From NCBI GenBank assembly GCA_016297895.1, contig JAEDFS010000008.1, forward strand, positions 1-61,179: a stretch of 61,179 bases of DNA, written 5' to 3'. Numbering within the stretch: position 1 is the stretch's first letter; each line of letters starts with the position of its first letter. This DNA is from Marvinbryantia sp. Lineage in GTDB: Bacteria > Bacillota > Clostridia > Lachnospirales > Lachnospiraceae. Below, one piece after another: positions 1 to 8,259 of this stretch. A program made the translations under genes and the position numbers. The notes under the pieces are model-generated. The model was not told the DNA's origin, searched no databases, and saw only the letters and a program-made list of their open reading frames with translations.

Positions 1-50
1 AACACCAGCCTTCCAAGCTGGATACGTGGGTTCGATTCCCATCACCCGCT
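1..50 (+). tRNA. tRNA-Gly (anticodon TCC), 5' part outside window
   Basis: The first 50 bases are the 3' portion of a tRNA. An anticodon arm is visible (CAGC stem, loop CTTCCAA, GCTG), which gives anticodon TCC for glycine. It is followed by a short variable loop and a T arm (GTGGG, TTCGATT, CCCAT). The 3' acceptor strand CACCCGC plus discriminator T ends at base 50. No CCA is encoded; a T run follows immediately. The D arm and the 5' acceptor strand lie before base 1. Confidence 0.9.
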
Positions 51-97
51 TTTTTCATGCCCTTTTCAGGCAATCAGACCATTGAAAATATGTAAAA

Positions 98-150
98 AAT
101 CCCGTCTGCTGCAGCTCTTCTCTTTGAAGTCTCTGCCCCAGGCGGGATTT
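98..150. terminator. Bidirectional terminator between tRNA-Gly and spoIIQ
   Basis: An 11-bp stem (AATCCCGTCTG at 98-108 against CAGGCGGGATT at 139-149, one G-T wobble) encloses a 30-nt loop. T-rich tracts follow on both sides, so it can serve the rightward tRNA transcript and the leftward spoIIQ transcript. Confidence 0.6.
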
Positions 151-155
151 TCTTA

Positions 156-956
156 TTATTCCAGATACAGACAGGGATCCACCGTCTGTCCATCCTTTTT
201 CATTTGAAAATACAGGTTGCTTCCTTCCTCGCAGTAATACTTGGTAGGCTCGCTGACATACCCTAAAAGCTGGCCCTGTTCCACCACATCTCCTTCTGAC
301 ACTGCAAGCTCTTTTAACTGTCCATAGATCAGGCTGTAATCATTTCCCAGGTTCAATGTCATCGTCAGACCGGTTTCCTCATCTGTATCGACAGATTCCA
401 CGATCCCTTTTGCGGAGGCGATCACCGGATTGCCCGCTTCACTGCCGATGATCAGCGCCGGGTTGTATTTGTACTGATCCAGTGTCTCAAAATAAACCGT
501 TCCGCTCATATTATAATCCATCAGCACTGTCCCGGCTGTCGGCCATACAAGAGCGGAATCTTCCCGAAAATTCACTGTCGGCAGAATCTGCGCCTGGACA
601 TTGACAGATCCTGCATCCACCGACTCTTCTCCTTCAGCGCTCTCCTCTGTTTCAGAAGCTTCATTGATCAGGGTTGCCGGATCCACATCCAGCTCATTGG
701 CATCCGTATAATCCCCGGCTTTTACCAGCTTTGCCTCCACCTGATCTCCATTCACCTCCACATTGTCCTGAGATATCTCCTGCGCCGCTTTCTGTTCCTG
801 CGTTTCCCGCTGCAGCTCTGACTCCTGCTCGATCTGCTGTTTTTCCTCATAACTGATCTGATAAGTGGCAAAAGCAGTGGCTCCCACCAGGCAAAGTGTC
901 AGAACGCCCAGTGTCCCCTTATTTTTCAAAAACTTCATGACTCTTTCTTTCTGCAT
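156..956 (-). CDS. spoIIQ: SpoIIQ-like sporulation protein with degenerate LytM/M23 domain
   Basis: This is a membrane-anchored protein with a C-terminal LytM (peptidase M23-like) fold. It has a short basic N-terminus, one membrane segment near residues 15-30, an acidic coiled/linker region, and the LytM-like domain from about residue 130 to the end. In sporulating Firmicutes SpoIIQ sits in the forespore membrane and forms the channel with SpoIIIAH during engulfment. The assignment rests on the domain order and on the spoIID gene directly upstream. The zinc ligands of active M23 enzymes are absent: the YGHL position reads YGQL, and the LHFE-type motif reads LYFQ. I chose the ATG at 956 because GAGGTG lies 6 nt upstream; the in-frame GTG nine bases earlier overlaps that ribosome site. 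Confidence 0.8.
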   Translation of the reverse strand: MQKERVMKFLKNKGTLGVLTLCLVGATAFATYQISYEEKQQIEQESELQRETQEQKAAQEISQDNVEVNGDQVEAKLVKAGDYTDANELDVDPATLINEASETEESAEGEESVDAGSVNVQAQILPTVNFREDSALVWPTAGTVLMDYNMSGTVYFETLDQYKYNPALIIGSEAGNPVIASAKGIVESVDTDEETGLTMTLNLGNDYSLIYGQLKELAVSEGDVVEQGQLLGYVSEPTKYYCEEGSNLYFQMKKDGQTVDPCLYLE

Positions 957-998
957 ACTTTTCACCTCGTAATATGTTCAATATGTTTCGATAAACAT

Positions 999-1026
999 AT
1001 CATTGCCATAAAAAAGGGAAATATAC
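999..1026 (-). promoter_or_regulatory. Possible SigF-type promoter of spoIIQ
   Basis: On the minus strand GTATA (1022-1026) is followed 14 nt later by GGCAATGAT (999-1007). This fits the forespore SigF -10 pattern GGnnAnnnT, with a spacer about 1 nt shorter than the usual 15. It lies between the spoIID stop and the spoIIQ start. In B. subtilis spoIIQ is SigF-dependent; the assignment here is by pattern only. Confidence 0.4.
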
Positions 1027-1036
1027 AGATTATTTT

Positions 1037-1885
1037 CTATCGCCTGTCCAGAACAGCGCCCTCGTAGAAATATCCCAGGATTTCTTTGTAGTCCTTTCCG
1101 GCCAGCGCAAGCTGCTGCGCTGTATACTGACTGAGGCCCAGACCATGTCCGATTCCATGCACCGTCAGAAATACTCCTTCTTCTTTCTTTTTTATCTCAA
1201 AGCTGGCGGAAGGAAGACCAAGAAGATTCCGGAATTCCTCACCAGAAAGGATCACCTCACCCAGCTTCAGCTGCTGCACATATCCGGCATCATCTCTTTT
1301 CAGGACTTCCATTTCTCTCCAGGCATCGTCGATCTGTATGACGGTTTCGTACTGCTCAGATTTTTTGTCTGCGGGGCAGTCTTTGGATCTCAGATATCCG
1401 TAATCCTCTGATTGAAAGGTCTCGTTGCCGTCCCTGGTCTTTCCCGCACTCAGCGCATGAAAGGAGGCCATGATCGGTTCTCCCTCCCACAACAGAATCT
1501 GTCCTTTTGTCGCTTTCTGCGCTCTGATAAATTTATCCGCCTGCCCTGCGGCTTCAAGCTGGGCCAGGGAAACATACTCTCCCTCCCACACATCTGTTTT
1601 ATCCATCTGCCGACAGAGATTGGTCCTGGCGATCACCATCTGCGCCTTGACCGCTTCCAGGTCATATTCCTCAGGAATCTGGGCTGCCGTTACTCCGATC
1701 ACATATTCTTCCACATTCATTTCCCGGATTCCCCGGTTTGTTTTCACCGAAATATACGCTGCTTCATCCTGGATATTCCGGTAGATCTGTTCCATTTTCC
1801 CGTTCAGCAGTACGGTCATAGCACAGGGAAGTACCATCATCACCAGTATCACTGTCAGGATGTGTTCTAATTTTTCTTTCATCAT
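1037..1885 (-). CDS. spoIID: Stage II sporulation protein D (SpoIID)
   Basis: SpoIID is a membrane-anchored lytic transglycosylase that cuts peptidoglycan glycan strands during forespore engulfment. The 282-residue product starts with a hydrophobic anchor (about residues 8-27). It then shows the SpoIID/LytB domain, with the N-terminal EEYVIGVTAAQIP segment and the C-terminal GIGHGLGLSQYTAQ motif ending in a short YF.GA tail. The length is usual for clostridial SpoIID. spoIIQ follows on the same strand 80 nt downstream, the arrangement found in many Clostridia. The start is one of two adjacent ATGs; GAGGG lies 5 nt before the first and within the 3' arm of a hairpin. Confidence 0.93.
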   Translation of the reverse strand: MMKEKLEHILTVILVMMVLPCAMTVLLNGKMEQIYRNIQDEAAYISVKTNRGIREMNVEEYVIGVTAAQIPEEYDLEAVKAQMVIARTNLCRQMDKTDVWEGEYVSLAQLEAAGQADKFIRAQKATKGQILLWEGEPIMASFHALSAGKTRDGNETFQSEDYGYLRSKDCPADKKSEQYETVIQIDDAWREMEVLKRDDAGYVQQLKLGEVILSGEEFRNLLGLPSASFEIKKKEEGVFLTVHGIGHGLGLSQYTAQQLALAGKDYKEILGYFYEGAVLDRR

Positions 1886-1921
1886 AAAATCCCTCTCATA
1901 TCATTCTATGAGAGGGATTTT
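1886..1921 (-). terminator. glgP terminator hairpin overlapping spoIID promoter and RBS
   Basis: A perfect 15-bp stem (1886-1900 with 1907-1921, loop TCATTC) ends in a T run on the minus strand, just after the glgP stop. The same DNA carries the spoIID ribosome site in its 3' arm and a SigE-like -10 in its loop region. Confidence 0.75.
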
Positions 1922-1929
1922 AGAATTAT
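1903..1929 (-). promoter_or_regulatory. Possible SigE-type promoter of spoIID
   Basis: On the minus strand ATA (1927-1929) is followed by a 16-nt spacer and CATAGAAT (1903-1910), which matches the SigE -10 CATACAnT at all but one position. The predicted start near 1896 would give an almost leaderless mRNA beginning at the ribosome site. spoIID is SigE-dependent in B. subtilis. Confidence 0.45.
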
Positions 1930-1935
1930 ACGTAT

Positions 1936-4398
1936 TTATTTCACTTTTACTACTTCTTTGTCCAGATGCCAGATCTCATCCACATACTGCTGGATCGTTC
2001 TGTCGGATGTGAACTTTCCGCTGCAGGCGGTGTTCATCATAGCCATTCTTGCCCATCTTTCTTCATCACGGTAAGCTGCTTCCACACGTCTCTGTGCCTC
2101 TGCATAGGACTGGAAGTCTGCCAGGATGAAGTAAGTATCTGCTCTGTCGCTGCTCTTGGTATTCAGCAGGGAATCGTAGATCTCGCGGAATCTTTCCGGA
2201 TCGTTCGGTGAATATTCCCCATTGATCAGCTGCATCAGCACGCGTCTTACATCCTGATCGCTGTTGAAGATATTCTGCGGATAGTAGCCGCCATGCTGCT
2301 CGTAGTTGATGACTTCATCGGAAGAAAGACCGAAGATAAATGCATTCTCTTCTCCCACTTCTTCCACGATCTCCACATTGGCACCATCCATGGTTCCCAG
2401 GGTAGGAGCACCGTTTAACATAAACTTCATGTTACCTGTACCGGATGCCTCTTTGGAAGCAGTAGAGATCTGCTCAGATACATCGGCTGCCGCAAAGATC
2501 AGCTCTGCGTTGGACACACGGTAATCTTCAATAAATACCACTTTCAGCTTGCCGTTGATAGATGCGTCGTTGTTGATCACATCTGCTACGGAGTTGATCA
2601 GCTTGATGGTCAGCTTTGCACGGCGATAGCCTGCTGCTGCCTTTGCACCGAAGATAAAGGTTCTGGGATAGAAATCCATCTCCGGATGATCCTTGATCTG
2701 ATTGTACAGATACATGACATGCAGGATGTTCAGCAGCTGACGTTTGTACTCATGAAGTCTCTTCACCTGTACATCAAAGATGGAACGGGGATTGACTTCA
2801 ATGCCATTGTGTTCACGGATATATTTTGCCAGGCGCACCTTGTTCTGATACTTGATGTTCATGAACTCCTGCTGAGCCTTTTTGTCATCCACAAATACTT
2901 TCAGTTTTGCGATCTGGGGCAGATCTGTGATCCACTCATCACCGATGTGATCTGTGATCCACTGAGCCAGAAGCGGATTTCCATGAAGCAGGAAACGTCT
3001 CTGTGTGATACCGTTTGTCTTATTGTTGAATTTCTCCGGCATCATCTCATAAAAATCTTTCAGTTCCTGATTCTTCAGGATCTCTGTATGCAGTCTTGCC
3101 ACACCGTTTACGGAGTAGCCTGCTGCGATTGCCAGATGAGCCATCTTCACCTGTCCGTCGAAGATAATGGCCATCTTGCGAACCTTCTCGAAGTTTCCTG
3201 GATATCTTGCCTCGATCTCCTTCACAAAACGACGGTTGATCTCTTCAATGATCTGATAAATACGGGGAAGCAGTCTGGAGAACAGCTCGATGGGCCATTT
3301 TTCCAATGCTTCAGACATAATGGTATGGTTGGTGTATGCACAGGTCTTTGTGGTCACATCCCAAGCCTCTTCCCAGGTCAGGCCTTCCTCATCCAGAAGG
3401 ATACGCATCAGCTCGGCTACCGCCACTGTCGGATGAGTATCATTTAACTGGAAGGTTGCCTTCTCATAGAATTTACGGATATCGCTGTGATTTTTCTTAT
3501 ATTTTTCAACAGCTGCCTGAACACTTGCAGAAATAAAGAAGTACTGCTGTTTCAGACGAAGCTCTTTGCCTGCATAGTGGTTGTCATTGGGATAAAGAAC
3601 TTCTACGATATTGCGGGCCAGGTTTTCCTGCTCTACTGCCTTGCGGTAATCACCCTTGTCAAAGGAATCCAGCTGGAAGTCATTGATCGCTTCCGCATCC
3701 CAGATACGAAGGGTATTGACTACATTGTTGTTGTAGCCTACGATCGGGAAATCATAGGGGATTGCACGGACGGACTGATATCCTTCCTGTACAAACTGGT
3801 TGCGGCCGGTCTTCTCATCATAAACCACGCGCACATATCCGCCGAATTTTACTTCCTTCGCATATTCCGGACGACGCAGTTCAAAAGGATTGCCGTCTTT
3901 CAGCCAGTTATCCGGCACCTCTACCTGATAACCGTCTTCGATTTTCTGTTTGAACATACCGTAACGGTAACGGATTCCGCATCCGTAGGATGCATATCCA
4001 AGAGTTGCCAGAGAATCCAGGAAGCATGCTGCCAGACGTCCCAGACCACCGTTTCCGAGAGCTGCATCCGGTTCCTGATCCTCGATCACATTCAGATCAA
4101 AACCGATCTCAGCCAGCGCCTCTTTTACTTCATTATATTCTGTCAGATTGATCAGGTTGTTGCCAAGAGCACGTCCCATCAGGAACTCCATGGACATATA
4201 ATACACAAACTTGGGGTCATCCTTTTCATACTGTTCCTGTGTTGCCAGCCAGTTGTCGATGATGGTGTCTTTTACCGTATAGGATACTGCCTGGAAAATC
4301 TGCTGCTGTGTCGCTTCATCCAGGTTTTTGCGGTAAAGTGCCTTCACATTTGCCTTTACATCGTTGATAAACTCTTTTTTGTTAAATTTTTTACTCAT
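1936..4398 (-). CDS. glgP: Glycogen/maltodextrin phosphorylase
   Basis: This is a GT35 phosphorylase that cleaves alpha-1,4-glucan with phosphate to release glucose-1-phosphate in the cytoplasm. The 820-residue length is typical. It has the N-terminal GNGGLGRLAACFLDSLA region and the C-terminal pyridoxal-phosphate site EASGTGNMKFMLNGA, whose Lys binds the cofactor. It lies 23 nt downstream of ileS on the same strand, so some transcription may come from the ileS T-box promoter, and it ends at a strong hairpin. The ribosome site GGAAGGGG precedes the ATG. It could act on stored glycogen or on maltodextrins imported by the malEFG system at 51-54 kb; the sequence does not decide which. Confidence 0.96.
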   Translation of the reverse strand: MSKKFNKKEFINDVKANVKALYRKNLDEATQQQIFQAVSYTVKDTIIDNWLATQEQYEKDDPKFVYYMSMEFLMGRALGNNLINLTEYNEVKEALAEIGFDLNVIEDQEPDAALGNGGLGRLAACFLDSLATLGYASYGCGIRYRYGMFKQKIEDGYQVEVPDNWLKDGNPFELRRPEYAKEVKFGGYVRVVYDEKTGRNQFVQEGYQSVRAIPYDFPIVGYNNNVVNTLRIWDAEAINDFQLDSFDKGDYRKAVEQENLARNIVEVLYPNDNHYAGKELRLKQQYFFISASVQAAVEKYKKNHSDIRKFYEKATFQLNDTHPTVAVAELMRILLDEEGLTWEEAWDVTTKTCAYTNHTIMSEALEKWPIELFSRLLPRIYQIIEEINRRFVKEIEARYPGNFEKVRKMAIIFDGQVKMAHLAIAAGYSVNGVARLHTEILKNQELKDFYEMMPEKFNNKTNGITQRRFLLHGNPLLAQWITDHIGDEWITDLPQIAKLKVFVDDKKAQQEFMNIKYQNKVRLAKYIREHNGIEVNPRSIFDVQVKRLHEYKRQLLNILHVMYLYNQIKDHPEMDFYPRTFIFGAKAAAGYRRAKLTIKLINSVADVINNDASINGKLKVVFIEDYRVSNAELIFAAADVSEQISTASKEASGTGNMKFMLNGAPTLGTMDGANVEIVEEVGEENAFIFGLSSDEVINYEQHGGYYPQNIFNSDQDVRRVLMQLINGEYSPNDPERFREIYDSLLNTKSSDRADTYFILADFQSYAEAQRRVEAAYRDEERWARMAMMNTACSGKFTSDRTIQQYVDEIWHLDKEVVKVK

Positions 4399-4421
4399 TC
4401 CTTACCCCTTCCTTTGTTCGA

Positions 4422-7400
4422 TTACCTCTTGACTGCCATGGTTACTTTCTCACCGTTGATATTCCATTCTTTCACATACCCATCGGTTGTTCCCAGGACA
4501 ATGTCATCTGCAAGTACCTCGGACTGAATCTCTTCTTTGTGTCCACGCAGAATGTTTTCAATCTTTTCGTTGCCCTCTGCATAGATTACAATTCTGTCAG
4601 TCACTTCAAAGTCAGCTTCTTTTCTCATGGTCTGCACTTTGCTGATCACTTCCCTCACGAAACCTTCTTCAATCAGCTCCGGTGTCAGCCTGATCTCCAG
4701 CACTACCGTGACCTCATTATCCTGTTCTGTCACATAATCGCTGGACTGTGCAGTCTCAATAAGTAAATCTTCAACTGATAATACAACATTTTCCCCGTTG
4801 ATGTCAAGGTGCAGTGCTCCCTGTTCTTTCAACTCTGCCATCGCTGCCTGTCCATCCAGAGATGCCAGCGCCTGACGGATACCGCCCAGCAGCTTGCCGT
4901 ACTTAGGTCCCACGGTCTTAAGCTGCGGCTTGAAGGTGTAGGATACAAAACCGCTTACATCCTCCGTGAAGCTGACTGCCTTGGTGTTCAGTTCATCACG
5001 GATGATATCTGTATAATACTCTGCCAGAGCCTTGGGTGCTTTTACGAACATGTTTGCAATGGGCTGTCTGTTCTTAATATTTGCCGCATTTCTTGCCGCA
5101 CGGCCCATAACAACGATCTTCAGCACTTCATCCATATCTGCTTCCAGTTCTTTATCGATGTGAGCGGTATCCACTGTCGGGAAATCGCAAAGATGCACGC
5201 TCTCCGGTGCAGATTTATCGATGCTGCATACCAGATTGCGGTAAATATCCTCTGTCATAAACGGAATCATGGGTGCTGCAGCTTTTGCCACATTTACCAG
5301 TGCTGTGTACAGAGTCATGTAAGCGTTGATCTTATCCTGCTCCATACCCTTTGCCCAGAAACGTTCACGACTGCGGCGCACATACCAGTTGCTCATATCA
5401 TCTACGAATTCCTGCAGCGCTCTTGCAGTCTCAGGAATACGATAGTTGGAAAGGTTGGTATCGACCGCCTGGATCATGGAATTCATCTTGGACAGCAGCC
5501 ACTTGTCCATTACGCTTAACTTTTCATAATCCAGAGTATATTTTGTGGCATCAAACTCATCAATATTCGCATACAGTACAAAGAACGCATAGGTGTTCCA
5601 CAGAGTTCCCATGAACTTACGCTGTCCTTCCTGCACGGCTTTTCCATGGAAACGGTTGGGCAGCCAGGGTGCACTGTTGATATAGAAATACCAGCGGATC
5701 GCATCTGCGCCGTAGGTCTCCAGTGCTTCAAAGGGATCCACTGCATTTCCTTTGGATTTACTCATCTTCTGGCCGTTCTCATCCTGTACATGGCCAAGCA
5801 CGATGACATTTTCGTAGGGCGCTTTGTTAAACAGCAGCGTGGATTCTGCCAGCAGGGAATAGAACCATCCTCTTGTCTGGTCCACTGCCTCGGAAATAAA
5901 CTGTGCCGGGAACTGCTGCTCAAATAATTCTTTATTTTCAAAAGGATAATGATGCTGTGCAAAGGGCATAGCTCCGGAATCGAACCAGCAGTCAATCACC
6001 TCCGGTACACGGTGCATGGGCTTACCGCAGTGCGGACAGGTGATGGTGATCTCGTCAATATACGGACGATGCAGTTCCACAGTCTTAGCCGCTTCATTTC
6101 CGCTGAGTTCGAACAGCTCCTGACGGCTTCCGATGGAATGCATATGACCGCACTCCTTACATTCCCAGATATTCAGCGGAGTTCCCCAGTAACGGTTACG
6201 GGAGATTCCCCAGTCCTGTACATTTTCCAGCCAGTCGCCGAAACGTCCCTTTCCGATACTCTCCGGAATCCAGTTGATCGTATTGTTGTTGCGGATCAGA
6301 TCATCCTTCACAGCCGTCATCTTGATAAACCAGGATTCACGGGCATAGTAGATCAGCGGCGTATCACATCTCCAGCAGTGGGGATATTCATGTTCGAACT
6401 TCGGTGCGTCGTACATCTTTCCTTCTTTTTCCAGATCTACAAGGATCGGTTTATCCGCCTCTTTTACAAACAGGCCTGCATAGGGTGTCTCTTCTGTCAT
6501 CTCACCCTTGCCGTCTACAAACTGTACAAAGGGCAGGTCATAATTCCGTCCGATCCGGCCGTCATCCTCACCGAATGCCGGTGCGATATGAACGATACCG
6601 GTACCGTCTGACATGGTTACATAGCCATCACAGGTTACAAAATGTGCTTTTTTATGCTGTTTCGCAGCAGATTCTCCTGCGCAGGCAAACAGCGGCTCGT
6701 ACTCCCGGTATTCCAGATCTTTTCCTTTACAGGTCTCCAGGACCTCGTAAGCTTCTTTTCCGTTTTCTTTATCGGCCAGTCTGCCAAGAACGGTATCCAG
6801 CAGTGCCTCTGCCATATAGTAAATATATCCGTCTGCTGCTTTTACCTTACAGTAAGTCTCTTCCGGATTCACACAGAGAGCCACATTGGACGGCAGTGTC
6901 CAGGGTGTGGTGGTCCATGCCAGGAAATACGCATCCTCTCCCACTGCTTTAAAGCGAACGATCGCAGAACGCTCTTTTACGGTCTTATATCCCTGTGCCA
7001 CTTCCTGTGCAGACAGCGGAGTACCGCAGCGGGGACAATAGGGAACCACTTTAAATCCTTTATAAAGAAGCTTTTTCTCCCAGATCGTCTTCAGTGCCCA
7101 CCATTCAGACTCGATATAATCATCATGATACGTTACATAAGGATCATCCATATCAGCCCAGAAACCGACTGTACCGGAAAAGTCCTCCCACATTCCTTTG
7201 TATTTCCATACACTCTCTTTACATTTATCGATAAAAGGAATCAGTCCGTATTCCTCGATCTGCTCTTTTCCATCCAGGCCAAGCAGCTTCTCAACTTCCA
7301 GTTCCACCGGAAGACCGTGTGTATCCCATCCGGCTTTTCTCGGAACCATTTTTCCCTTCATGGTCTGATATCTGGGAATCATGTCCTTGATGACACGGGT

Positions 7401-7580
7401 CAGTACATGACCAATATGGGGCTTGCCGTTGGCTGTAGGCGGTCCGTCATAAAATGTATAGGTCTCGCCTTCTTTACGGCTTTCGATACTCTTTTCAAAA
7501 ATGTGATTTTCCTTCCAGAACTTTTCTACATTTTTTTCTCTCTCTACGAAATTCAGGTTGGTTGAAACTTTTTCGTACAT
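4422..7580 (-). CDS. ileS: Isoleucyl-tRNA synthetase (long type)
   Basis: This enzyme charges tRNA-Ile. The HIGH signature is at residues 55-58 (KPHIGHVLTR) and KMSKS appears near residue 600 (GQKMSKSKGN). Between them lie the editing domain and Cys pairs (CPRCG, CWRCD, CKECG, CPHCG) typical of internal zinc knuckles. The product is 1052 residues, about the size of the long clostridial IleRS (type 2), and lacks the C-terminal zinc finger of the shorter type. That type is associated with low mupirocin sensitivity, which is an inference here. I placed the start at 7580 because AGAGGAG lies just upstream; the 25 codons before it belong to the leader. Expression is controlled by the T-box leader upstream. 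Confidence 0.97.
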   Translation of the reverse strand: MYEKVSTNLNFVEREKNVEKFWKENHIFEKSIESRKEGETYTFYDGPPTANGKPHIGHVLTRVIKDMIPRYQTMKGKMVPRKAGWDTHGLPVELEVEKLLGLDGKEQIEEYGLIPFIDKCKESVWKYKGMWEDFSGTVGFWADMDDPYVTYHDDYIESEWWALKTIWEKKLLYKGFKVVPYCPRCGTPLSAQEVAQGYKTVKERSAIVRFKAVGEDAYFLAWTTTPWTLPSNVALCVNPEETYCKVKAADGYIYYMAEALLDTVLGRLADKENGKEAYEVLETCKGKDLEYREYEPLFACAGESAAKQHKKAHFVTCDGYVTMSDGTGIVHIAPAFGEDDGRIGRNYDLPFVQFVDGKGEMTEETPYAGLFVKEADKPILVDLEKEGKMYDAPKFEHEYPHCWRCDTPLIYYARESWFIKMTAVKDDLIRNNNTINWIPESIGKGRFGDWLENVQDWGISRNRYWGTPLNIWECKECGHMHSIGSRQELFELSGNEAAKTVELHRPYIDEITITCPHCGKPMHRVPEVIDCWFDSGAMPFAQHHYPFENKELFEQQFPAQFISEAVDQTRGWFYSLLAESTLLFNKAPYENVIVLGHVQDENGQKMSKSKGNAVDPFEALETYGADAIRWYFYINSAPWLPNRFHGKAVQEGQRKFMGTLWNTYAFFVLYANIDEFDATKYTLDYEKLSVMDKWLLSKMNSMIQAVDTNLSNYRIPETARALQEFVDDMSNWYVRRSRERFWAKGMEQDKINAYMTLYTALVNVAKAAAPMIPFMTEDIYRNLVCSIDKSAPESVHLCDFPTVDTAHIDKELEADMDEVLKIVVMGRAARNAANIKNRQPIANMFVKAPKALAEYYTDIIRDELNTKAVSFTEDVSGFVSYTFKPQLKTVGPKYGKLLGGIRQALASLDGQAAMAELKEQGALHLDINGENVVLSVEDLLIETAQSSDYVTEQDNEVTVVLEIRLTPELIEEGFVREVISKVQTMRKEADFEVTDRIVIYAEGNEKIENILRGHKEEIQSEVLADDIVLGTTDGYVKEWNINGEKVTMAVKR

Positions 7581-7626
7581 AATGTTCTCCTCTCTGTAAA
7601 ATTGTGCGGAATCCTGCCCGGAGGGC

Positions 7627-7673
7627 TTTTTATAACACAGGAAAGGGCAAAGCAATTTCCTGTGTTATAAAAA
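7627..7673 (-). repeat. Perfect 18-bp inverted repeat between T-box terminator and ileS
   Basis: Arms 7627-7644 and 7656-7673 are exact reverse complements around an 11-nt loop (GGGCAAAGCAA). The downstream-facing arm overlaps the U tract of the T-box terminator. It lies in the 5' UTR, 46 nt before the ileS start, and is not part of the canonical T-box fold. Confidence 0.85.
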
Positions 7674-7919
7674 AGCTTCCCGTCCGTAAAAGGACGGGAA
7701 GCCCCGCTATACCACCTGTTACTGCATACTGTCATATGCGTTCCCTTTAACGGCGGAAATCCGTCAGAACCTACTCTTCCGAATCAACCGTTTCCGGCCT
7801 TTCGGTTCTGCAGCTCAGAAGTGATCTTCCATCTGTCCTACTCGCACCGGGCTTGCACCCTCCCCGGCTCGCTGGGCCTTTCAAAACAGATCTACTGTCT
7901 TCTTCACAGCTTTTTCATT
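7669..7919 (-). promoter_or_regulatory. T-box leader of ileS (specifier ATC, Ile)
   Basis: This is a tRNA-sensing riboswitch on the minus strand. The T-box core AGGTGGTATAGCGG is at about 7705-7720. It is followed by a terminator stem (GCTTCCCGTCC with GGACGGGAAGC, 7675-7702) and a T run. Stem I carries the AGTA/GAA loop-E type elements, and the specifier ATC is at 7823-7825 in the context GGAAG-ATC-AC. Uncharged tRNA-Ile should favour the antiterminator and read-through into ileS. Confidence 0.92.
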
Positions 7920-7925
7920 GCCCCT

Positions 7926-7954
7926 ATCTTATCCTATGAATCGGGCAAAGTCAA
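7926..7954 (-). promoter_or_regulatory. Promoter of ileS T-box transcript
   Basis: On the minus strand TTGACT (7949-7954), a 17-nt spacer and TAAGAT (7926-7931) form a vegetative promoter. It would start transcription near 7919, the beginning of the T-box leader. Confidence 0.8.
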
Positions 7955-7993
7955 GGTTTTATTGTGGCGTACTTGAATGAAAAATGATGTTTA

Positions 7994-8204
7994 GACCCCG
8001 ACCGATAAGAATATCTGGGTAAAACGGACAGATTTTGCTGCAAAAAGTATCTAATAAAGAGAAAATGTATGTGAGACCCCGAAGTTTGTAAAAAAGCGGG
8101 GTCTTTCAGAAAAAAGATTCCCCGGAGATACTTTTCATAAAGAAATACCATTGTACTAAACCGAAAACGGGGTCGGGGAGAAGAAAAATAATGAACAGAC
8201 CCCA
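7994..8204. repeat. Cluster of GACCCC/GGGGTC palindromic motifs
   Basis: This stretch of about 300 bp between the ileS promoter and the Uma2 gene holds no convincing gene. It contains GACCCC at 7994, 8075 and 8198 and GGGGTC at 8098 and 8169. The motifs at 8074-8104 form an 8-bp hairpin (AGACCCCG/CGGGGTCT) followed by a short T run. The pattern resembles remnants of REP-like or transposase-end sequences, but no transposase is present. Confidence 0.45.
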
Positions 8205-8259
8205 CTGCACAGGATTTGAAAAGGTAAATTACGTACTCTCCCCGACAGGCAAGTATCTT

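Noticed and set aside
7581..7655. N-terminal extension of IleRS
   Set aside because: These codons fall in the T-box leader and its hairpin; AGAGGAG before the ATG at 7580 and family alignment support the shorter start.
7951..8205. 84-codon open frame on the minus strand
   Set aside because: It lies across the ileS promoter and the GACCCC repeat cluster, has no ribosome site and shows no protein-like pattern.
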